Assembly (NCBI GenBank): GCA_028873845.1
Contig: JAPPNO010000038.1
Span: forward strand, 1-64,000
Origin: Gemmatimonadota bacterium
GTDB taxonomy: Bacteria > Gemmatimonadota > Gemmatimonadetes > Longimicrobiales > Gaopeijiaceae
DNA: 64,000 bases
Reading direction: 5' to 3'
Below, piece after piece: positions 39,833 to 51,227 of the stretch (its first letter is position 1; every line of letters starts with the position of its first letter). The notes under the pieces were generated by a model. The model saw only the letters and a list, made by a program, of their open reading frames with translations. It was not told where the DNA came from and made no database searches. A program made the position numbers and the translations under genes.

Positions 39833-41109
39833 TGGCCGCGAGCACGACCGAATACGCCGTCCGCCGCAACCCCGAGATGGGACCGGGGGGGACTCCTGTC
39901 CCCAGCCCCGCCGAGCCCTTCGACGCTCCCGAGCCCGAACTCGGGTCGGAGACCATGCTCGTCAACGTGGGTCCCCAGCACCCCGCCACCCACGGAGTGC
40001 TGCGCCTAGTCGTGGAACTCGACGGCGAGACCGTGGTCAGCGTGGTTCCGCGGCTGGGCTACCTGCACTCCTCCTTCGAGAAGCTCGGCGAGTACCGCAC
40101 CTGGAACCAGATCGTCACGCTCACCGACCGCATGGACTACCTGGCGCCGCTGATCTACAACTGCGCCTACGTGATGGCGGTCGAGAAGCTGATGGGAATC
40201 GAGGTGACGGAACGCTGCAAGGTGGCGCGCGTGATCTGCATGGAGATGGACCGCATCTTCTCCCACCTGCTCTGGCTGGGCACGTGGGCGATCGACGTGG
40301 GGGCCTTCACCCCGTTCCTCTACGCCTTCCAGCAGCGCGAGAAGGTCTACACGCTGCACGAGGCGCTCACCGGCGCGCGGATCACCACCTCGGCCACGCG
40401 CATCGGGGGCATGATGGCCGACCTGCCCGAGGGGTGGACGAAGGGGGTGCGGGAGTTCGCCGACAACCTGCCCGCGACGCTGGACGAGATCGACACTCTG
40501 CTCACCTGCAACGCGATCCACGTCGGGCGCACGCAGGGGATCGGCGCGATTTCGGCGGAGGAGGCGGTCAACCACGGGCTCACGGGCGCCAACCTGCGCG
40601 CGAGCGGCGTCCCCTACGACGTGCGCAAGGACCGTCCCTACTACGACTACGAGAGCTACGACTTCGAGGTCCCGATCGGCTGCCACGGAGACTGCTACGA
40701 CCGCTACCTGGTGCGAATGGAGGAGATGCGGCAGAGCATCCGCATCCTGCACCAGGCGCTGGACCGGCTGCCGGGCGGGCCGATGGACGTGCAGGATCCG
40801 CGGATCAGCCTGCCCTCGAAGACCGACTGCATGTCGGACATGGAGTCGATGATCCACCACTTCAAGCTCGTCACCGACGGCATTCCGGCGCCCGCCGAGG
40901 ACTGCTGGTTCTCGGTGGAGGGGTCGAAGGGGGAGCTGGGGATGTACGTGGTGGGCGACGGGGGCCCCAAGCCCGTGCGCTGGCGAATCCGGCCGCCCTC
41001 GTTCGTGAACCTGTCGGCGATCCCGAAGCTGGCCGAGGGCCACCTCATGGCCGACCTGATCGTGATCAACGCGAGCCTGGACATCGTGCTCGGGGAGATC
41101 GACCGGTGA
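39832..41109 (+). CDS. nuoD: NADH-quinone oxidoreductase subunit D
   Basis: LVNVGPQHPATHGVLRL, MDYLAPLIYN, ends IDIVLGEIDR-like. Confidence 0.96.
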   Translation: MAASTTEYAVRRNPEMGPGGTPVPSPAEPFDAPEPELGSETMLVNVGPQHPATHGVLRLVVELDGETVVSVVPRLGYLHSSFEKLGEYRTWNQIVTLTDRMDYLAPLIYNCAYVMAVEKLMGIEVTERCKVARVICMEMDRIFSHLLWLGTWAIDVGAFTPFLYAFQQREKVYTLHEALTGARITTSATRIGGMMADLPEGWTKGVREFADNLPATLDEIDTLLTCNAIHVGRTQGIGAISAEEAVNHGLTGANLRASGVPYDVRKDRPYYDYESYDFEVPIGCHGDCYDRYLVRMEEMRQSIRILHQALDRLPGGPMDVQDPRISLPSKTDCMSDMESMIHHFKLVTDGIPAPAEDCWFSVEGSKGELGMYVVGDGGPKPVRWRIRPPSFVNLSAIPKLAEGHLMADLIVINASLDIVLGEIDR

Positions 41110-41768
41110 GCGACGCCCGCTTCCGGAACCCCGGCTGGGCCGGGAACACCGGCGAGTTCGACCTGACGGAGGCCGATGTGCGGGGGAGCGAGTTCGTGGG
41201 CGAGCAGCCGCTGGACGGCGGGCACCCGAGCGTGGCGCCCAGTCTGCCCTACATGCTGGTGAAGAAGGACCCGGAGGCACCCCTCTTCGAGGGACCCTAC
41301 CTGGAGCGCTTCGAGAAGATCCGGAGCCGCTACCCGATGGCCCGGGCGGCACTGATTCCCGCGCTGAACCTCGCGCAGGAGCTGCGCGGCCACGTGTCGC
41401 CGGAGACGATGGACGAGGTGGCCGCGCTTCTCGGTCTGAGCGACGCCTTCGTGCGGGGCGTGGCCACCTTCTACACGATGTACAACAAGCGTCCCGTGGG
41501 GCGCTTTCTGATACAGGTCTGCACCAACATCTCCTGCAACATCCGCGGCGCCGACGAGGTTCTGGCGGCCTTCCTGGAGCACACGGGCACGGAGCTGGGC
41601 GAGACCTCGAGCGACGGCGACTTCACGATCGCGGAGGCCGAGTGCCTGGCCGGGTGCGGCTTTCCCACCTGCGTGCAGATCAACTCGCGCTACTTCGAGG
41701 ACGTGTCGGCGAAGGACGTGCCGGCCGTGCTGGAGCGGTTGAAGCGCGAGGTGAACGACGGCTTCTGA
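41106..41768 (+). CDS. nuoE: NADH-quinone oxidoreductase subunit E
   Basis: GVATFYTMYNKRPVGRFLIQVCTNISCNIRGADE, ECLAGCGFPTCVQIN. Confidence 0.95.
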   Translation: MSDARFRNPGWAGNTGEFDLTEADVRGSEFVGEQPLDGGHPSVAPSLPYMLVKKDPEAPLFEGPYLERFEKIRSRYPMARAALIPALNLAQELRGHVSPETMDEVAALLGLSDAFVRGVATFYTMYNKRPVGRFLIQVCTNISCNIRGADEVLAAFLEHTGTELGETSSDGDFTIAEAECLAGCGFPTCVQINSRYFEDVSAKDVPAVLERLKREVNDGF

Positions 41769-41780
41769 CACGACACCGCC

Positions 41781-43073
41781 TTGGCCTACCCGTACCGACA
41801 CGAGAGCGAGACCCGGATCCTGAGCCGGGGCTTCGGGGATCCCGCCGCGCGCACCGTGGCCGGGTGGAAGGCCATGGGCGGGTACGAGGGGATCGCGCGG
41901 GCGCTGGAGATCGGGCGCGAGGCGACGATCGAGGAGGTGAAGGCATCGGGGTTGAGGGGACGGGGCGGGGCGGGATTCCCGACCGGGCTAAAGTGGTCTT
42001 TCATGCCGAAGGACGCGCGGCGGCCCCACTATCTCCTCTGCAACGCCGACGAGTCGGAGCCGGGCACCTTCAAGGACCGCGAGATCATCCGCTGGACGCC
42101 GCACCAGCTCATCGAGGGGTGCCTGGTGGGGTCCTACGCGATCGGCGCCGCCCACTGCTACGTCTACCTGCGCGGCGAGTTCTTCGAGAGCACCCGGGTG
42201 CTGGCGCGGGCTCTGGAGGAGGCGTACGAGGAGGGGCTCGTGGGCACGGACGTCATGGGTTCGGGCGTGGACATCGACATCACGCTCCACGTCGGGGCCG
42301 GCGCCTACATCTGCGGCGAGGAGACCGGCCTGATGAGCTCGCTCGAGGGGCGCCGGGGCGAACCCCGCGTCAAGCCTCCCTTCCCCGCGGCGGTCGGCGC
42401 CTTCGGGATGCCCTCGACGATCAACAACGTGGAGACGCTGGCCGCGACGCCGCACATCCTGCGGCACGGCGGGGAGTGGTATCGGCAGTGGGGCACCGAC
42501 AAGAGCCCGGGCACCAAGCTCTTCTGCGTTTCCGGGCACGTGGCCAAGCCGGGCAACTACGAGTTCCCCCTGGGCTTCCCGATGATGGAGCTGATCGAGG
42601 ACGTCTGCGGCGGGATCCCCAACGGCCGCGCCCTGAAGGCGGTCATTCCGGGCGGCAGTTCGGTCCCGATCATGAGTGCCGAGGACTGCCGCGAGTGCCC
42701 GCTCTGCTACGAGGGGGTCGAGGCCGCCGGGTCGATGCTCGGCTGCGCTTCGGTGATCGTGATGGACGACACGACCGACATCGTCAAGCAGGTAAGACGG
42801 ATGGCTTACTTCTACGCGCACGAGTCGTGCGGGCAGTGTACGCCTTGCCGCGAGGGGACGACATGGGCTACCCGGATCCTGCAGCGCATCGAGGACGGAC
42901 GCGGCACCGAGGACGACCTGGACACGCTCATCGAGATCTCCGAACAGATGACCGGCACCACGATCTGCGTGCTCTCGGATTCGCTGGCGATGCCGATCAT
43001 CTCGTCGATCGAGAAGTTCCGCGACGACTACCTGGCGCTGATTCGGCGGGGGGAAAGGGTGGGGGCGGCGTGA
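41781..43073 (+). CDS. nuoF: NADH-quinone oxidoreductase subunit F
   Basis: GLRGRGGAGFPTGLKWSFMP, CNADESEPGTFKDRE, YICGEETGLMSSLEG, ESCGQCTPCREGT; TTG start. Confidence 0.96.
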   Translation: MAYPYRHESETRILSRGFGDPAARTVAGWKAMGGYEGIARALEIGREATIEEVKASGLRGRGGAGFPTGLKWSFMPKDARRPHYLLCNADESEPGTFKDREIIRWTPHQLIEGCLVGSYAIGAAHCYVYLRGEFFESTRVLARALEEAYEEGLVGTDVMGSGVDIDITLHVGAGAYICGEETGLMSSLEGRRGEPRVKPPFPAAVGAFGMPSTINNVETLAATPHILRHGGEWYRQWGTDKSPGTKLFCVSGHVAKPGNYEFPLGFPMMELIEDVCGGIPNGRALKAVIPGGSSVPIMSAEDCRECPLCYEGVEAAGSMLGCASVIVMDDTTDIVKQVRRMAYFYAHESCGQCTPCREGTTWATRILQRIEDGRGTEDDLDTLIEISEQMTGTTICVLSDSLAMPIISSIEKFRDDYLALIRRGERVGAA

Positions 43074-43148
43074 TGGGTGGACGTCCCCGGCCCGCGGCTT
43101 GCCCGCCGCGCACAGGCGGCGACCGCCTGATGCAAGCGAGGAGGCCCC

Positions 43149-44753
43149 ATGGCGGATAACGGACGCAAGGCCGATACGGTCACCCTGACCATCGACGGGC
43201 ACGAGGTCACCGTGCCGAAGGGGACTTCGCTGCTCCACGCCGCCGAGACGCTGGGAACCGAGGTGCCGCACTACTGCTATCACCCGGGTCTAACCGCCCC
43301 GGCGCAGTGCCGCATTTGCCTGGTGGAGGTCGAGGGGGCGCCGAAGCTGCAGCCCTCATGCGTGACGATGGCCGAGAACGGGCAGGTCGTCCACACCGAC
43401 AGCCCCGCCGCGAAGCGGATGCGGCAGGGCGTGCTGGAGTTCTACCTCGTCAACCATCCGCTCGACTGTCCCATCTGCGACATGTCGGGCGAGTGCATGC
43501 TGCAGGACTACGTCTTCGAGGAGGGGCGGGAGAAAGGGCGCGGCCGCGAACCCAAGCGCGTCTTCGGGCGCGACGACTTCGGCGGCGACGTTCTCTTCTA
43601 CGGCGACCGCTGCGTCATGTGCACCCGCTGCGTGCGCTTCATGGACGAGGTGGCGCGGGACCCGCGGCTCACGGTGGTGGAGCGGGGGAGCCGCGCGGTG
43701 ATCGACACCTTCTTCGACCGGGGGCTCGAGGGGGCGTCGTTCGCGGGCAACGTGGTGGACATCTGCCCGGTGGGCGCCCTGGTCTCGAAGGACTTCCTGC
43801 ACAAGGCGCGGGCGTGGGATCTGGACCGCACGCCGTCGGTGTGCCCGAACTGCAGCCAGGGTTGCAACATCGAGCTTCACACCCGCGACAACCTGGTGCA
43901 GCGGCTCAAGCCGCGCGAGAACCGGGAGGTCAACGGGCACTGGATGTGCGACTACGGGCGCGCCAACTACGAGTGGATGAACCGGCCGGGGCGGCTCGAG
44001 GAGCCGGCCGCGGGGCGAGGGGCGAAACGGTGCGTCGCGGACTGGAGGTCGGCGCTGGAACATCTGTTTGTGAAGCTGCGGGAGGGGGCGGAGGTGAAGG
44101 CGGTGGGCTCGGCGTCGGCGTCGAACGAGGCGCTGGCTGCGCTGGCTGCGGTGGCCGGGGCGGCGGGGGAGGTGTCCGCGCGCGTGTTCCGCTCCCCGCG
44201 GGCCGCCGACGAGGTCCCGCTGCCGGGGTTCCCCCTGCTGGTTCGCCGCCGCGACCTGGCGTCGAACGTGGACGGGGCGGGGCTGCTGGGGTTCGAACGC
44301 ACCGGCGACGACCGGGCGAACGGCGGTCTCGAGGATGTGGCCGGGCACGACGGGGCGCTGCTGGTGCTCGGGGACGAGCTGACCGATCAGAACGAGGACT
44401 TCGGGGCCGCGGCCAGCCTCTACGTGTACCTCGGCACCTTCGACTCGCCGGCGGCGCGGAACGCCGACTTCGTGCTTCCGGTGACGACATTCGCCGAGGA
44501 GGAAGGGTCGTTCGTGAACGCGCAGGGCAGGGTGCAACGGTACCGGCAGGGACTGCAGGCGCCCGGGTCGGCGCGGCCCGCGTGGCTGGTGCTGGGGGCG
44601 CTGGCGGCGGCGTTGGCGGACGGCGGCGTCCCGGAGAGTGCGGGCGATGTGTTCGCGGAGCTCGTCGCCGCGCACCCGGCGTTCGCGGGGCTCGCCTGGG
44701 ACGGGCTGGGGGACCGGGGAGCCGCCCTGCGGACGGAGGCCGTCCATGGGTGA
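43149..44753 (+). CDS. nuoG: NADH-quinone oxidoreductase subunit G (short form)
   Basis: 2Fe-2[60 protein letters not shown]; shortened molybdopterin-like domain. Confidence 0.94.
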   Translation: MADNGRKADTVTLTIDGHEVTVPKGTSLLHAAETLGTEVPHYCYHPGLTAPAQCRICLVEVEGAPKLQPSCVTMAENGQVVHTDSPAAKRMRQGVLEFYLVNHPLDCPICDMSGECMLQDYVFEEGREKGRGREPKRVFGRDDFGGDVLFYGDRCVMCTRCVRFMDEVARDPRLTVVERGSRAVIDTFFDRGLEGASFAGNVVDICPVGALVSKDFLHKARAWDLDRTPSVCPNCSQGCNIELHTRDNLVQRLKPRENREVNGHWMCDYGRANYEWMNRPGRLEEPAAGRGAKRCVADWRSALEHLFVKLREGAEVKAVGSASASNEALAALAAVAGAAGEVSARVFRSPRAADEVPLPGFPLLVRRRDLASNVDGAGLLGFERTGDDRANGGLEDVAGHDGALLVLGDELTDQNEDFGAAASLYVYLGTFDSPAARNADFVLPVTTFAEEEGSFVNAQGRVQRYRQGLQAPGSARPAWLVLGALAAALADGGVPESAGDVFAELVAAHPAFAGLAWDGLGDRGAALRTEAVHG

Positions 44754-46044
44754 GATGCAGGAGCTCTCGACCTTCTGGTTCGTGACCGTCGCAGCCGTCA
44801 AGGTCGTCGCCGTCTTCACGGTCGTGATGGGCGTGGTCGCGTACATGACGCTCGCCGAGCGCCGCGTGTCGGCCTTCATCCAGGACCGCCTCGGCCCCAA
44901 CCGCGTCGGTCCCTTCGGACTTCTGCAACCGATCGCCGACGGGATCAAGAACATCATCAAGGAAGAGACGATGCCGGGCACGGCGGCGAAGTTCTACTTC
45001 GTGCTGGGTCCCGCCCTGGCGATCATGCCGGCGGTCGTGACGATCGCCGTGATTCCGTTCGCGGCGCCGCTGCCCACGCCGGTCGGCACGGTGGACATGG
45101 TCGTGGCGGACGTGCCCATCGGGATCCTGTACATCCTGGCGCTTTCGTCGCTGGCCGTGTACGGGATCGTGCTCTCGGGGTGGGCGTCGAACAACAAGTA
45201 CGCCTTTCTGGGCGGCCTGCGCGCCTCGGCCCAGATGATCTCCTACGAGGTGGCGCTCGGGCTGAGCGTGATCGCGGTCCTGCTGCTGGTCGGCAACGTC
45301 ACCCTTACGGAAACGGTCTGGAAGCAGCAGCAGCTGGGCATGTGGTTCGTCTTCCCGCTGTCGCTGGCCTTCGTCTTCTTCCTGATCTCGGCGCTGGCCG
45401 AGACCAACCGGCTTCCCTTCGACATGCCCGAGGCCGAGTCGGAGCTCATCACGGGGTACCACACCGAGTACTCCGCCATGAAGTTCTCGATGTTCTTCAT
45501 CGCCGAGTACGCGCACGTGGTGACGGCCTCGGCGCTGCTGGCGACGCTCTTCTTCGGCGGTTGGGACATCCCCTTCTGGACCGGAGACGACATGTTCCGC
45601 CACGAGTCGGGGTGGATCAGGGGCTTCGACGAGGCGGGAGCGCCGATCCCCGCGACGCCGAGCGTGCTGATCACCCTGCTCACCCTGGGGGCGTTCTGCG
45701 CCAAGACGGGCTTCTTCCTGCTGCTGTACATCTGGATCCGGTGGACGCTGCCCCGCTTCCGCTACGACCAGGTCATGCACCTGGGGTGGAAAGTCCTGCT
45801 GCCGGGCGCGCTCGGGTACGTCATGCTGGTGGCCGGGACCATGCTCGTGCTGGACCAGCTGGAGGTGCCCTTCGGCCCGGTCTACGGAGGGGTGCTCACG
45901 GCGGTGAGCGGGGTGACGACGCTCGCGTTCCTCCTCTTCGTGGATCGCGACCGTGTCATAGCGGGTGCCCACAGGAAGCGCAACCTCGCCCGACGGCGCG
46001 CAGGGTTGCCCGCGGAAGCCGGCGATCCGGCCGTCTCGAGCTGA
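44746..46044 (+). CDS. nuoH: NADH-quinone oxidoreductase subunit H
   Basis: [58 protein letters not shown]. Confidence 0.96.
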   Translation: MGEMQELSTFWFVTVAAVKVVAVFTVVMGVVAYMTLAERRVSAFIQDRLGPNRVGPFGLLQPIADGIKNIIKEETMPGTAAKFYFVLGPALAIMPAVVTIAVIPFAAPLPTPVGTVDMVVADVPIGILYILALSSLAVYGIVLSGWASNNKYAFLGGLRASAQMISYEVALGLSVIAVLLLVGNVTLTETVWKQQQLGMWFVFPLSLAFVFFLISALAETNRLPFDMPEAESELITGYHTEYSAMKFSMFFIAEYAHVVTASALLATLFFGGWDIPFWTGDDMFRHESGWIRGFDEAGAPIPATPSVLITLLTLGAFCAKTGFFLLLYIWIRWTLPRFRYDQVMHLGWKVLLPGALGYVMLVAGTMLVLDQLEVPFGPVYGGVLTAVSGVTTLAFLLFVDRDRVIAGAHRKRNLARRRAGLPAEAGDPAVSS

Positions 46045-46060
46045 ACCGGAGCGGAGAACG

Positions 46061-46561
46061 ATGGCGATATCGGTCAAGGTGATGCGGCGCCCCGAGGCGG
46101 GCCGCACTTCGTACATGCGGGCCACGCTGAAGGGCATGAGCCTCACCTTCAAACACCTGGTGCGGCCCACCAAGGTCACGCTGGAATACCCCGAGGAGCA
46201 GCCCGACCTGCACCCGCGCTGGCGCGGCACCCACCGCATGGAGGTCCACGCCGACGGCCGCCCCAAGTGCGTGGCCTGCGGGCTCTGCCCCACGGTGTGC
46301 CCCGCCAACTGTATCCGGCTGGTGGGCGGCGAGGACGACCAGGGGAACCGCTACCCGATCGTCTACGAGATCGACGAGTTCCGCTGCATCTTCTGCGGGA
46401 TGTGCCAGGAGGTCTGCCCCGTCGAGGCGATCCACGTGGGCCGCCACTTCGAGAACGCGGAGTACACGCGCGACCGCTTCGTCTACGACCTGGACCGGCT
46501 GATGGAGCAGGACCACCCCACCACGCTCCTCTGGGACCCCTCCGATCCGCGCTCCGAATGA
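46061..46561 (+). CDS. nuoI: NADH-quinone oxidoreductase subunit I
   Basis: CVACGLCPTVCPANCI and CIFCGMCQEVCPVEAI. Confidence 0.95.
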   Translation: MAISVKVMRRPEAGRTSYMRATLKGMSLTFKHLVRPTKVTLEYPEEQPDLHPRWRGTHRMEVHADGRPKCVACGLCPTVCPANCIRLVGGEDDQGNRYPIVYEIDEFRCIFCGMCQEVCPVEAIHVGRHFENAEYTRDRFVYDLDRLMEQDHPTTLLWDPSDPRSE

Positions 46562-47100
46562 CCGACGTCCTCTTCATCCTCTTCGCGGTCGTTGCCGTCG
46601 GCGGCGGCATCGGCGTCGTGACAGGGCGAAGTCCCGTCGCCAGCCTGCTCTTCATGGTGGCGACGCTGGCCAGCCTGGCCGGGATCTACGTGCTCTTCGA
46701 GGCGCACTTCCTGGCGGCGATCCAGGTGCTCGTGTACGCCGGGGCGATCATGGTGCTCTTCCTCTTCGTGATCATGCTGCTCAACCTGGGCCACGACTAC
46801 CGGGCCGACCTCAAGTACGGGTCGTGGTTCCTGCTGTCGCTGGTGGTGGTGGGGCTCACGGCGGGGGTGCTGGTGCAGGGGCTGATGGGGACCGGGGAGA
46901 CGGGGTTGCGCGCGGGCGGCGCCGAAGTCGCGGCCGCGATCGACGCGGCGGTGGTGGAGAAGGGGGCGGTGGGGGTGATCGCCGACCCGCTCTTCACCGA
47001 CTGGGTCGTTGCCTTCGAGTTGATGGGACTGCTGCTGCTCGTGGCCATCGTGGCCGCGGTGGTCCTCGCGAAGCCGCGTGCGAGACAGGGGGAGAAGTAG
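46558..47100 (+). CDS. nuoJ: NADH-quinone oxidoreductase subunit J
   Basis: [31 protein letters not shown]. Confidence 0.94.
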   Translation: MTDVLFILFAVVAVGGGIGVVTGRSPVASLLFMVATLASLAGIYVLFEAHFLAAIQVLVYAGAIMVLFLFVIMLLNLGHDYRADLKYGSWFLLSLVVVGLTAGVLVQGLMGTGETGLRAGGAEVAAAIDAAVVEKGAVGVIADPLFTDWVVAFELMGLLLLVAIVAAVVLAKPRARQGEK

Positions 47101-47101
47101 A

Positions 47102-47395
47102 ATGCTGACGTACGCCCTCCTGCTCAGCGCGGCGCTCTTCGTGATCGGGACGCTGGGGGTGATCGTCCGCAAGAACGCGATCATCATCTTCCTCTGCATC
47201 GAGCTGCAGCTCAACGCGGTCAACCTCGCCTTCGTGGCGCTCTCCCGGTACACGGGCATCGAGGGGCAGCTGTACGTCTTCTTCGTGATGACCGTGGCCG
47301 CGGCCGAGGCGGCGGTCGGCCTTGCGATCATCATCTCGATCTTCCGTCACTACGAGACGGTCAGCGTGGACAAGTTCAACCTGTTGAAATGGTGA
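47102..47395 (+). CDS. nuoK: NADH-quinone oxidoreductase subunit K
   Basis: [46 protein letters not shown]. Confidence 0.95.
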   Translation: MLTYALLLSAALFVIGTLGVIVRKNAIIIFLCIELQLNAVNLAFVALSRYTGIEGQLYVFFVMTVAAAEAAVGLAIIISIFRHYETVSVDKFNLLKW

Positions 47396-49599
47396 CCGGG
47401 GTGAGCGCTGCTTCGCTCGCGGGCGCCCTGGCCTTGCCCGGCGGTCCGGTTCCGGCCGCCGCTGCCGCCGCCGGCGCTCCTCAGGCAGCCGCCGAGTGGG
47501 AGCCCGTCCTCCCGGGACTGATCGTCCTGTTGCCGCTGCTGGGGTTCGTGGTGAACAGCATCCTCGCGCTGCGGTCCGCCCGGCATTCTTCCGCGGCGTT
47601 GCGGGAAGGCCGCGAGTGGGACCCCTTCGCCGGACCGAGGCCGCCGGCCACGCACCGGCTCCCCACCTGGATCGGCCCCGGCGTGATGGGCCTCGCCTTC
47701 GCGCTGGCGGTGCTCAACTTCCTCGGCATGCCGGCGGACCTGCACGACCCCGTCGTCCGTTCCTACTGGGGCTGGATCATCACCGGCGACCTGCGCATCG
47801 ACGCCGCCATCCAGCTCGACCAGCTTTCCATGATCATGACGCTGGTCGTGACCGGGGTCGGCTTCCTCATCCACGTCTTCAGCGTGGGCTACATGGGCAG
47901 GGACCCGGGCTATCCCCGCTACTTCGCCTACCTGAACCTCTTCGTCTTCTTCATGCTGGTGCTCGTGCTGGGCTCCGGCTTCGCCACGATGTTCGTGGGC
48001 TGGGAGGGCGTCGGGCTCTGCAGCTACCTGCTGATCGGCTACTGGTTCAGCGACCGCGAGAAGTCGGACGCCGGGAAGAAGGCGTTCATCGTCAACCGGA
48101 TCGGGGACGTGGGCTTCCTGCTGGCGATGTTCCTCCTCTTCAAGGGATTCGGGACCCTCGACTTCATCCCGATCTTCGACGGAGCCGAGGATCACTTCGT
48201 GGCGGGCGGCGCCACCATCACCGCCATCACCCTGCTGCTCATGCTCGGCGCGGCCGGGAAGAGCGCCCAGCTGCCGCTCCACATCTGGCTCCCCGACGCG
48301 ATGGCCGGCCCCACCCCCGTCTCCGCCCTGATCCACGCGGCCACCATGGTCACCGCGGGCGTCTACATGGTGGCGCGGTCGTCGGTCCTCTACGCACTCG
48401 CCCCGACCAGCCAGGCGATCGTGGCCGGGATCGGGGTGCTCACCGCCCTCCTCGCGGCCACCATCGCGCTTCAGCAGTACGACATCAAGAAGGTGCTGGC
48501 CTACTCGACCGTCTCGCAGCTGGGCTTCATGTTCCTGGCGGTCGGGGTGGGCGCCTTCACCGCGGGCATCTTCCACCTGGTCACGCACGCCTTCTTCAAG
48601 GCGCTGCTCTTCCTGGGCGCGGGCGCGGTCATCCACGCCATGCACGACGCGGCCCACCACGGCGGCGGCCACCTCGACGAGCAGGACATGCGCAACATGG
48701 GAGGGTTGCGCAGGTACATGCCGGTCACCTGCGCGGTCATGTGGATCGCCACCCTCGCGATCGCGGGGATCTGGCCCTTCGCCGGGTTCTTCTCGAAGGA
48801 CGAGATCATCTGGTACACGGCCGCGTGGGCGGGCGCGGAGTCGAACCCGTTCGGGCAGCTGTACGCGGTGTACTGGGGACTGGCGCTGCTGACCGCGCTC
48901 CTGACCGCATTCTACATGACCCGCCTGATGGTCATGACCTTCCACGGGGCCAACCGGACCGGCAAGGCCGCGAGCTCCCACCTGCACGAGGCCCCGAACG
49001 TGATGACGGTGCCGCTCATCGTGCTGGCGGTGCTTTCGGTGTTCGGGGGGTGGATCAATGTGCCCGATGCGCTCGGCGAGTCCTTCGCCGGGCTGTGGGG
49101 CGCGCTGCCGATGAGCGAATGGCTGCACCACTGGCTCGAACCGGTCACGCACACGGCGGCCGAGATCCAGGTGGCGGGAATCGGCGAGGCGGCGTATGTG
49201 GCGCCGGTGGGGGGCGGGGAGGTGGTGTGGGCGCTGATCTCGACGGTGGCCGCCGCGTTGGTCGTGGCCGCGGCCGTGATGGTCGTGGGCCGCCGCAAGT
49301 ACGTGCCCGCCGCGGAAGACCCGGGTCCGCAGTCGGTGCTGCCGCGGTTCGTCTACAACAAGTGGTACTTCGATGAGCTCTACGACGCCGTCGTGGTGCG
49401 GCCGGTGCTCGCCCTGTCCCGCTGGTGCTGGAAGGTGATCGACACGGTGGTCATCGACGGGTTCGTGAACTTCACGGGCAACTTCGCCCGCCTGGCCGGA
49501 TGGGGGACCAGCCTCTTCCAGACCGGCCAGGTGAACATGTACGCTTTCGTGCTGACGCTGGGCGTGCTCTGCGTCCTGGGCGCGGCGGTCTTCCTGTGA
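47389..49599 (+). CDS. nuoL: NADH-quinone oxidoreductase subunit L
   Basis: [57 protein letters not shown]. Confidence 0.96.
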   Translation: MVTGVSAASLAGALALPGGPVPAAAAAAGAPQAAAEWEPVLPGLIVLLPLLGFVVNSILALRSARHSSAALREGREWDPFAGPRPPATHRLPTWIGPGVMGLAFALAVLNFLGMPADLHDPVVRSYWGWIITGDLRIDAAIQLDQLSMIMTLVVTGVGFLIHVFSVGYMGRDPGYPRYFAYLNLFVFFMLVLVLGSGFATMFVGWEGVGLCSYLLIGYWFSDREKSDAGKKAFIVNRIGDVGFLLAMFLLFKGFGTLDFIPIFDGAEDHFVAGGATITAITLLLMLGAAGKSAQLPLHIWLPDAMAGPTPVSALIHAATMVTAGVYMVARSSVLYALAPTSQAIVAGIGVLTALLAATIALQQYDIKKVLAYSTVSQLGFMFLAVGVGAFTAGIFHLVTHAFFKALLFLGAGAVIHAMHDAAHHGGGHLDEQDMRNMGGLRRYMPVTCAVMWIATLAIAGIWPFAGFFSKDEIIWYTAAWAGAESNPFGQLYAVYWGLALLTALLTAFYMTRLMVMTFHGANRTGKAASSHLHEAPNVMTVPLIVLAVLSVFGGWINVPDALGESFAGLWGALPMSEWLHHWLEPVTHTAAEIQVAGIGEAAYVAPVGGGEVVWALISTVAAALVVAAAVMVVGRRKYVPAAEDPGPQSVLPRFVYNKWYFDELYDAVVVRPVLALSRWCWKVIDTVVIDGFVNFTGNFARLAGWGTSLFQTGQVNMYAFVLTLGVLCVLGAAVFL

Positions 49600-49606
49600 T
49601 CGTGCC

Positions 49607-51223
49607 ATGACCGACCTGCTCGCTTCGATCCTGTACGAGGACTGGATTCTCCACGCGCTGATCTGGCTGCCGCTGGTGGGGACGGTGCACGTGCTGCTGA
49701 CCTCGGCGGATCGCGCGAAGAACATCGCCTTCCGCTGGTCGGCGCTCGTCTTCGTGCTGAGCCTCGGACTGTGGTGGAGCTTCGATCCGGGCGACGGCGG
49801 CTTCACGATGGTGTCCACCGCGCCCTGGATCGAGTCGTGGGGCGTGAGCTATTCGCTGGGGATCGACGGCATCTCCGTCTTCATGGTGCTGCTCACGACC
49901 TTTACGAGCGCGATCGCGATTCTGGGGTCGTTCGAGTACGTGAAGACGCGCCGCAAGGCCTTCTACGCGCTCATGCTGCTGCTGGAGATGGGCGTGGTCG
50001 GGTTCTTCCTGGCGACCGACATCTTCCTCTTCTACGTCTTCTTCGAGCTCACGCTGGTGCCGATGTACTTCATCGTGGGCATCTGGGGCGGACAGCGCCG
50101 GATCTACGCGGCGATCAAGTTCTTCCTGTACACGGCCGTCGGATCGCTGCTGATGCTGGTGGCCATCCTGTACGTGTACTTCAGCAGCGACAGCGGTTCC
50201 TTCGGCTACGACGCGTTCATGAACGCGGGCCTGTCGCTGCGGGAACAGCTGTGGCTCTTCGCGGCATTCGCGCTGGCTTTCGGCATCAAGGTGCCGGTCT
50301 TCCCCCTGCACACCTGGCTGCCCGACGCGCACGTCGAGGCCCCGACGCCCGGGTCGGTGATTCTGGCGTCGGTGCTGCTGAAGATGGGGACCTACGGCTT
50401 CCTCCGGTTCCTGCTGCCCTTCTTCCCCGAGGCCTCTCGGCACCCGGTGGTCGTCATGGTCATGCTGGTGCTCGGGGTCGTGGGGATCATCTACGCGGCG
50501 TGGGTCGCTGCGGTTCAGCCCGACGGCAAGAAGCTGGTCGCGTACACCTCGGTGGCGCACATGGGTTTCGTGGTGATCGGCGTCTTCGCGCTGACGCTGA
50601 ACGGCCTGCAGGGCGGCATGGTGGTCATGATCAGCCACGGGATCTCGACGGGCGCCCTCTTCCTCCTGCTCGGCATGATGTACGAACGGCGCCACACGCG
50701 GCTCATCGAGGACTACGGCGGCATCGGCCGCGTGGCCCCCTGGTTCGCCACCGCCTTCGTGATCACCGCGCTGGCCTCGATCGGGCTGCCCGGCACGAGC
50801 GGATTCGTGGGTGAGTTCCTCGCGCTGCTCGGCGCCTTCGAGACCCACATGGTGGTGGCCGCGATCGCCGCCCTGGGCGTCATCTTCGCGGCCTACTACA
50901 TGCTGCCCATGGTGCAGCGGATCCTCTTCAACAAGCTGGACAAGCCCGAGAACCGCACCTTCGCCGACCTCTCCCGCCGCGAGATGGCGATCATGGCCCC
51001 CCTGGTCGCCCTGATGATCTGGATCGGTGTCCACCCCACGCCCTTCCTGGAGCGGATGGAACCGAGCATCGAGGTGGTGCTGGAGAGGGTGGAGGGGGCA
51101 CCGCGCGCGGAAGCGGGGACGATCGAGGCGCCCACGCTGGTCGACGCCCGAGCCGTCCTGGTGGATGCCCCGGATCCGGTCATTTCGGACCCCGGGGGCA
51201 CGCCGCCCCGAGAGGAGCGCTGA
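49607..51223 (+). CDS. nuoM: NADH-quinone oxidoreductase subunit M
   Basis: GIDGISVFMVLLTTF, FFELTLVPMYFIVGIWGG, KVPVFPLHTWLPDAHVEAPTPGSVILASVLLKMGTYG. Confidence 0.96.
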   Translation: MTDLLASILYEDWILHALIWLPLVGTVHVLLTSADRAKNIAFRWSALVFVLSLGLWWSFDPGDGGFTMVSTAPWIESWGVSYSLGIDGISVFMVLLTTFTSAIAILGSFEYVKTRRKAFYALMLLLEMGVVGFFLATDIFLFYVFFELTLVPMYFIVGIWGGQRRIYAAIKFFLYTAVGSLLMLVAILYVYFSSDSGSFGYDAFMNAGLSLREQLWLFAAFALAFGIKVPVFPLHTWLPDAHVEAPTPGSVILASVLLKMGTYGFLRFLLPFFPEASRHPVVVMVMLVLGVVGIIYAAWVAAVQPDGKKLVAYTSVAHMGFVVIGVFALTLNGLQGGMVVMISHGISTGALFLLLGMMYERRHTRLIEDYGGIGRVAPWFATAFVITALASIGLPGTSGFVGEFLALLGAFETHMVVAAIAALGVIFAAYYMLPMVQRILFNKLDKPENRTFADLSRREMAIMAPLVALMIWIGVHPTPFLERMEPSIEVVLERVEGAPRAEAGTIEAPTLVDARAVLVDAPDPVISDPGGTPPREER

Positions 51224-51227
51224 CCCC

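Noticed and set aside
43149-44753. nuoG as a truncated pseudogene
   Set aside because: All N-terminal Fe-S motifs are intact and the short C-terminal domain still contains conserved [22 protein letters not shown]; short NuoG forms exist.
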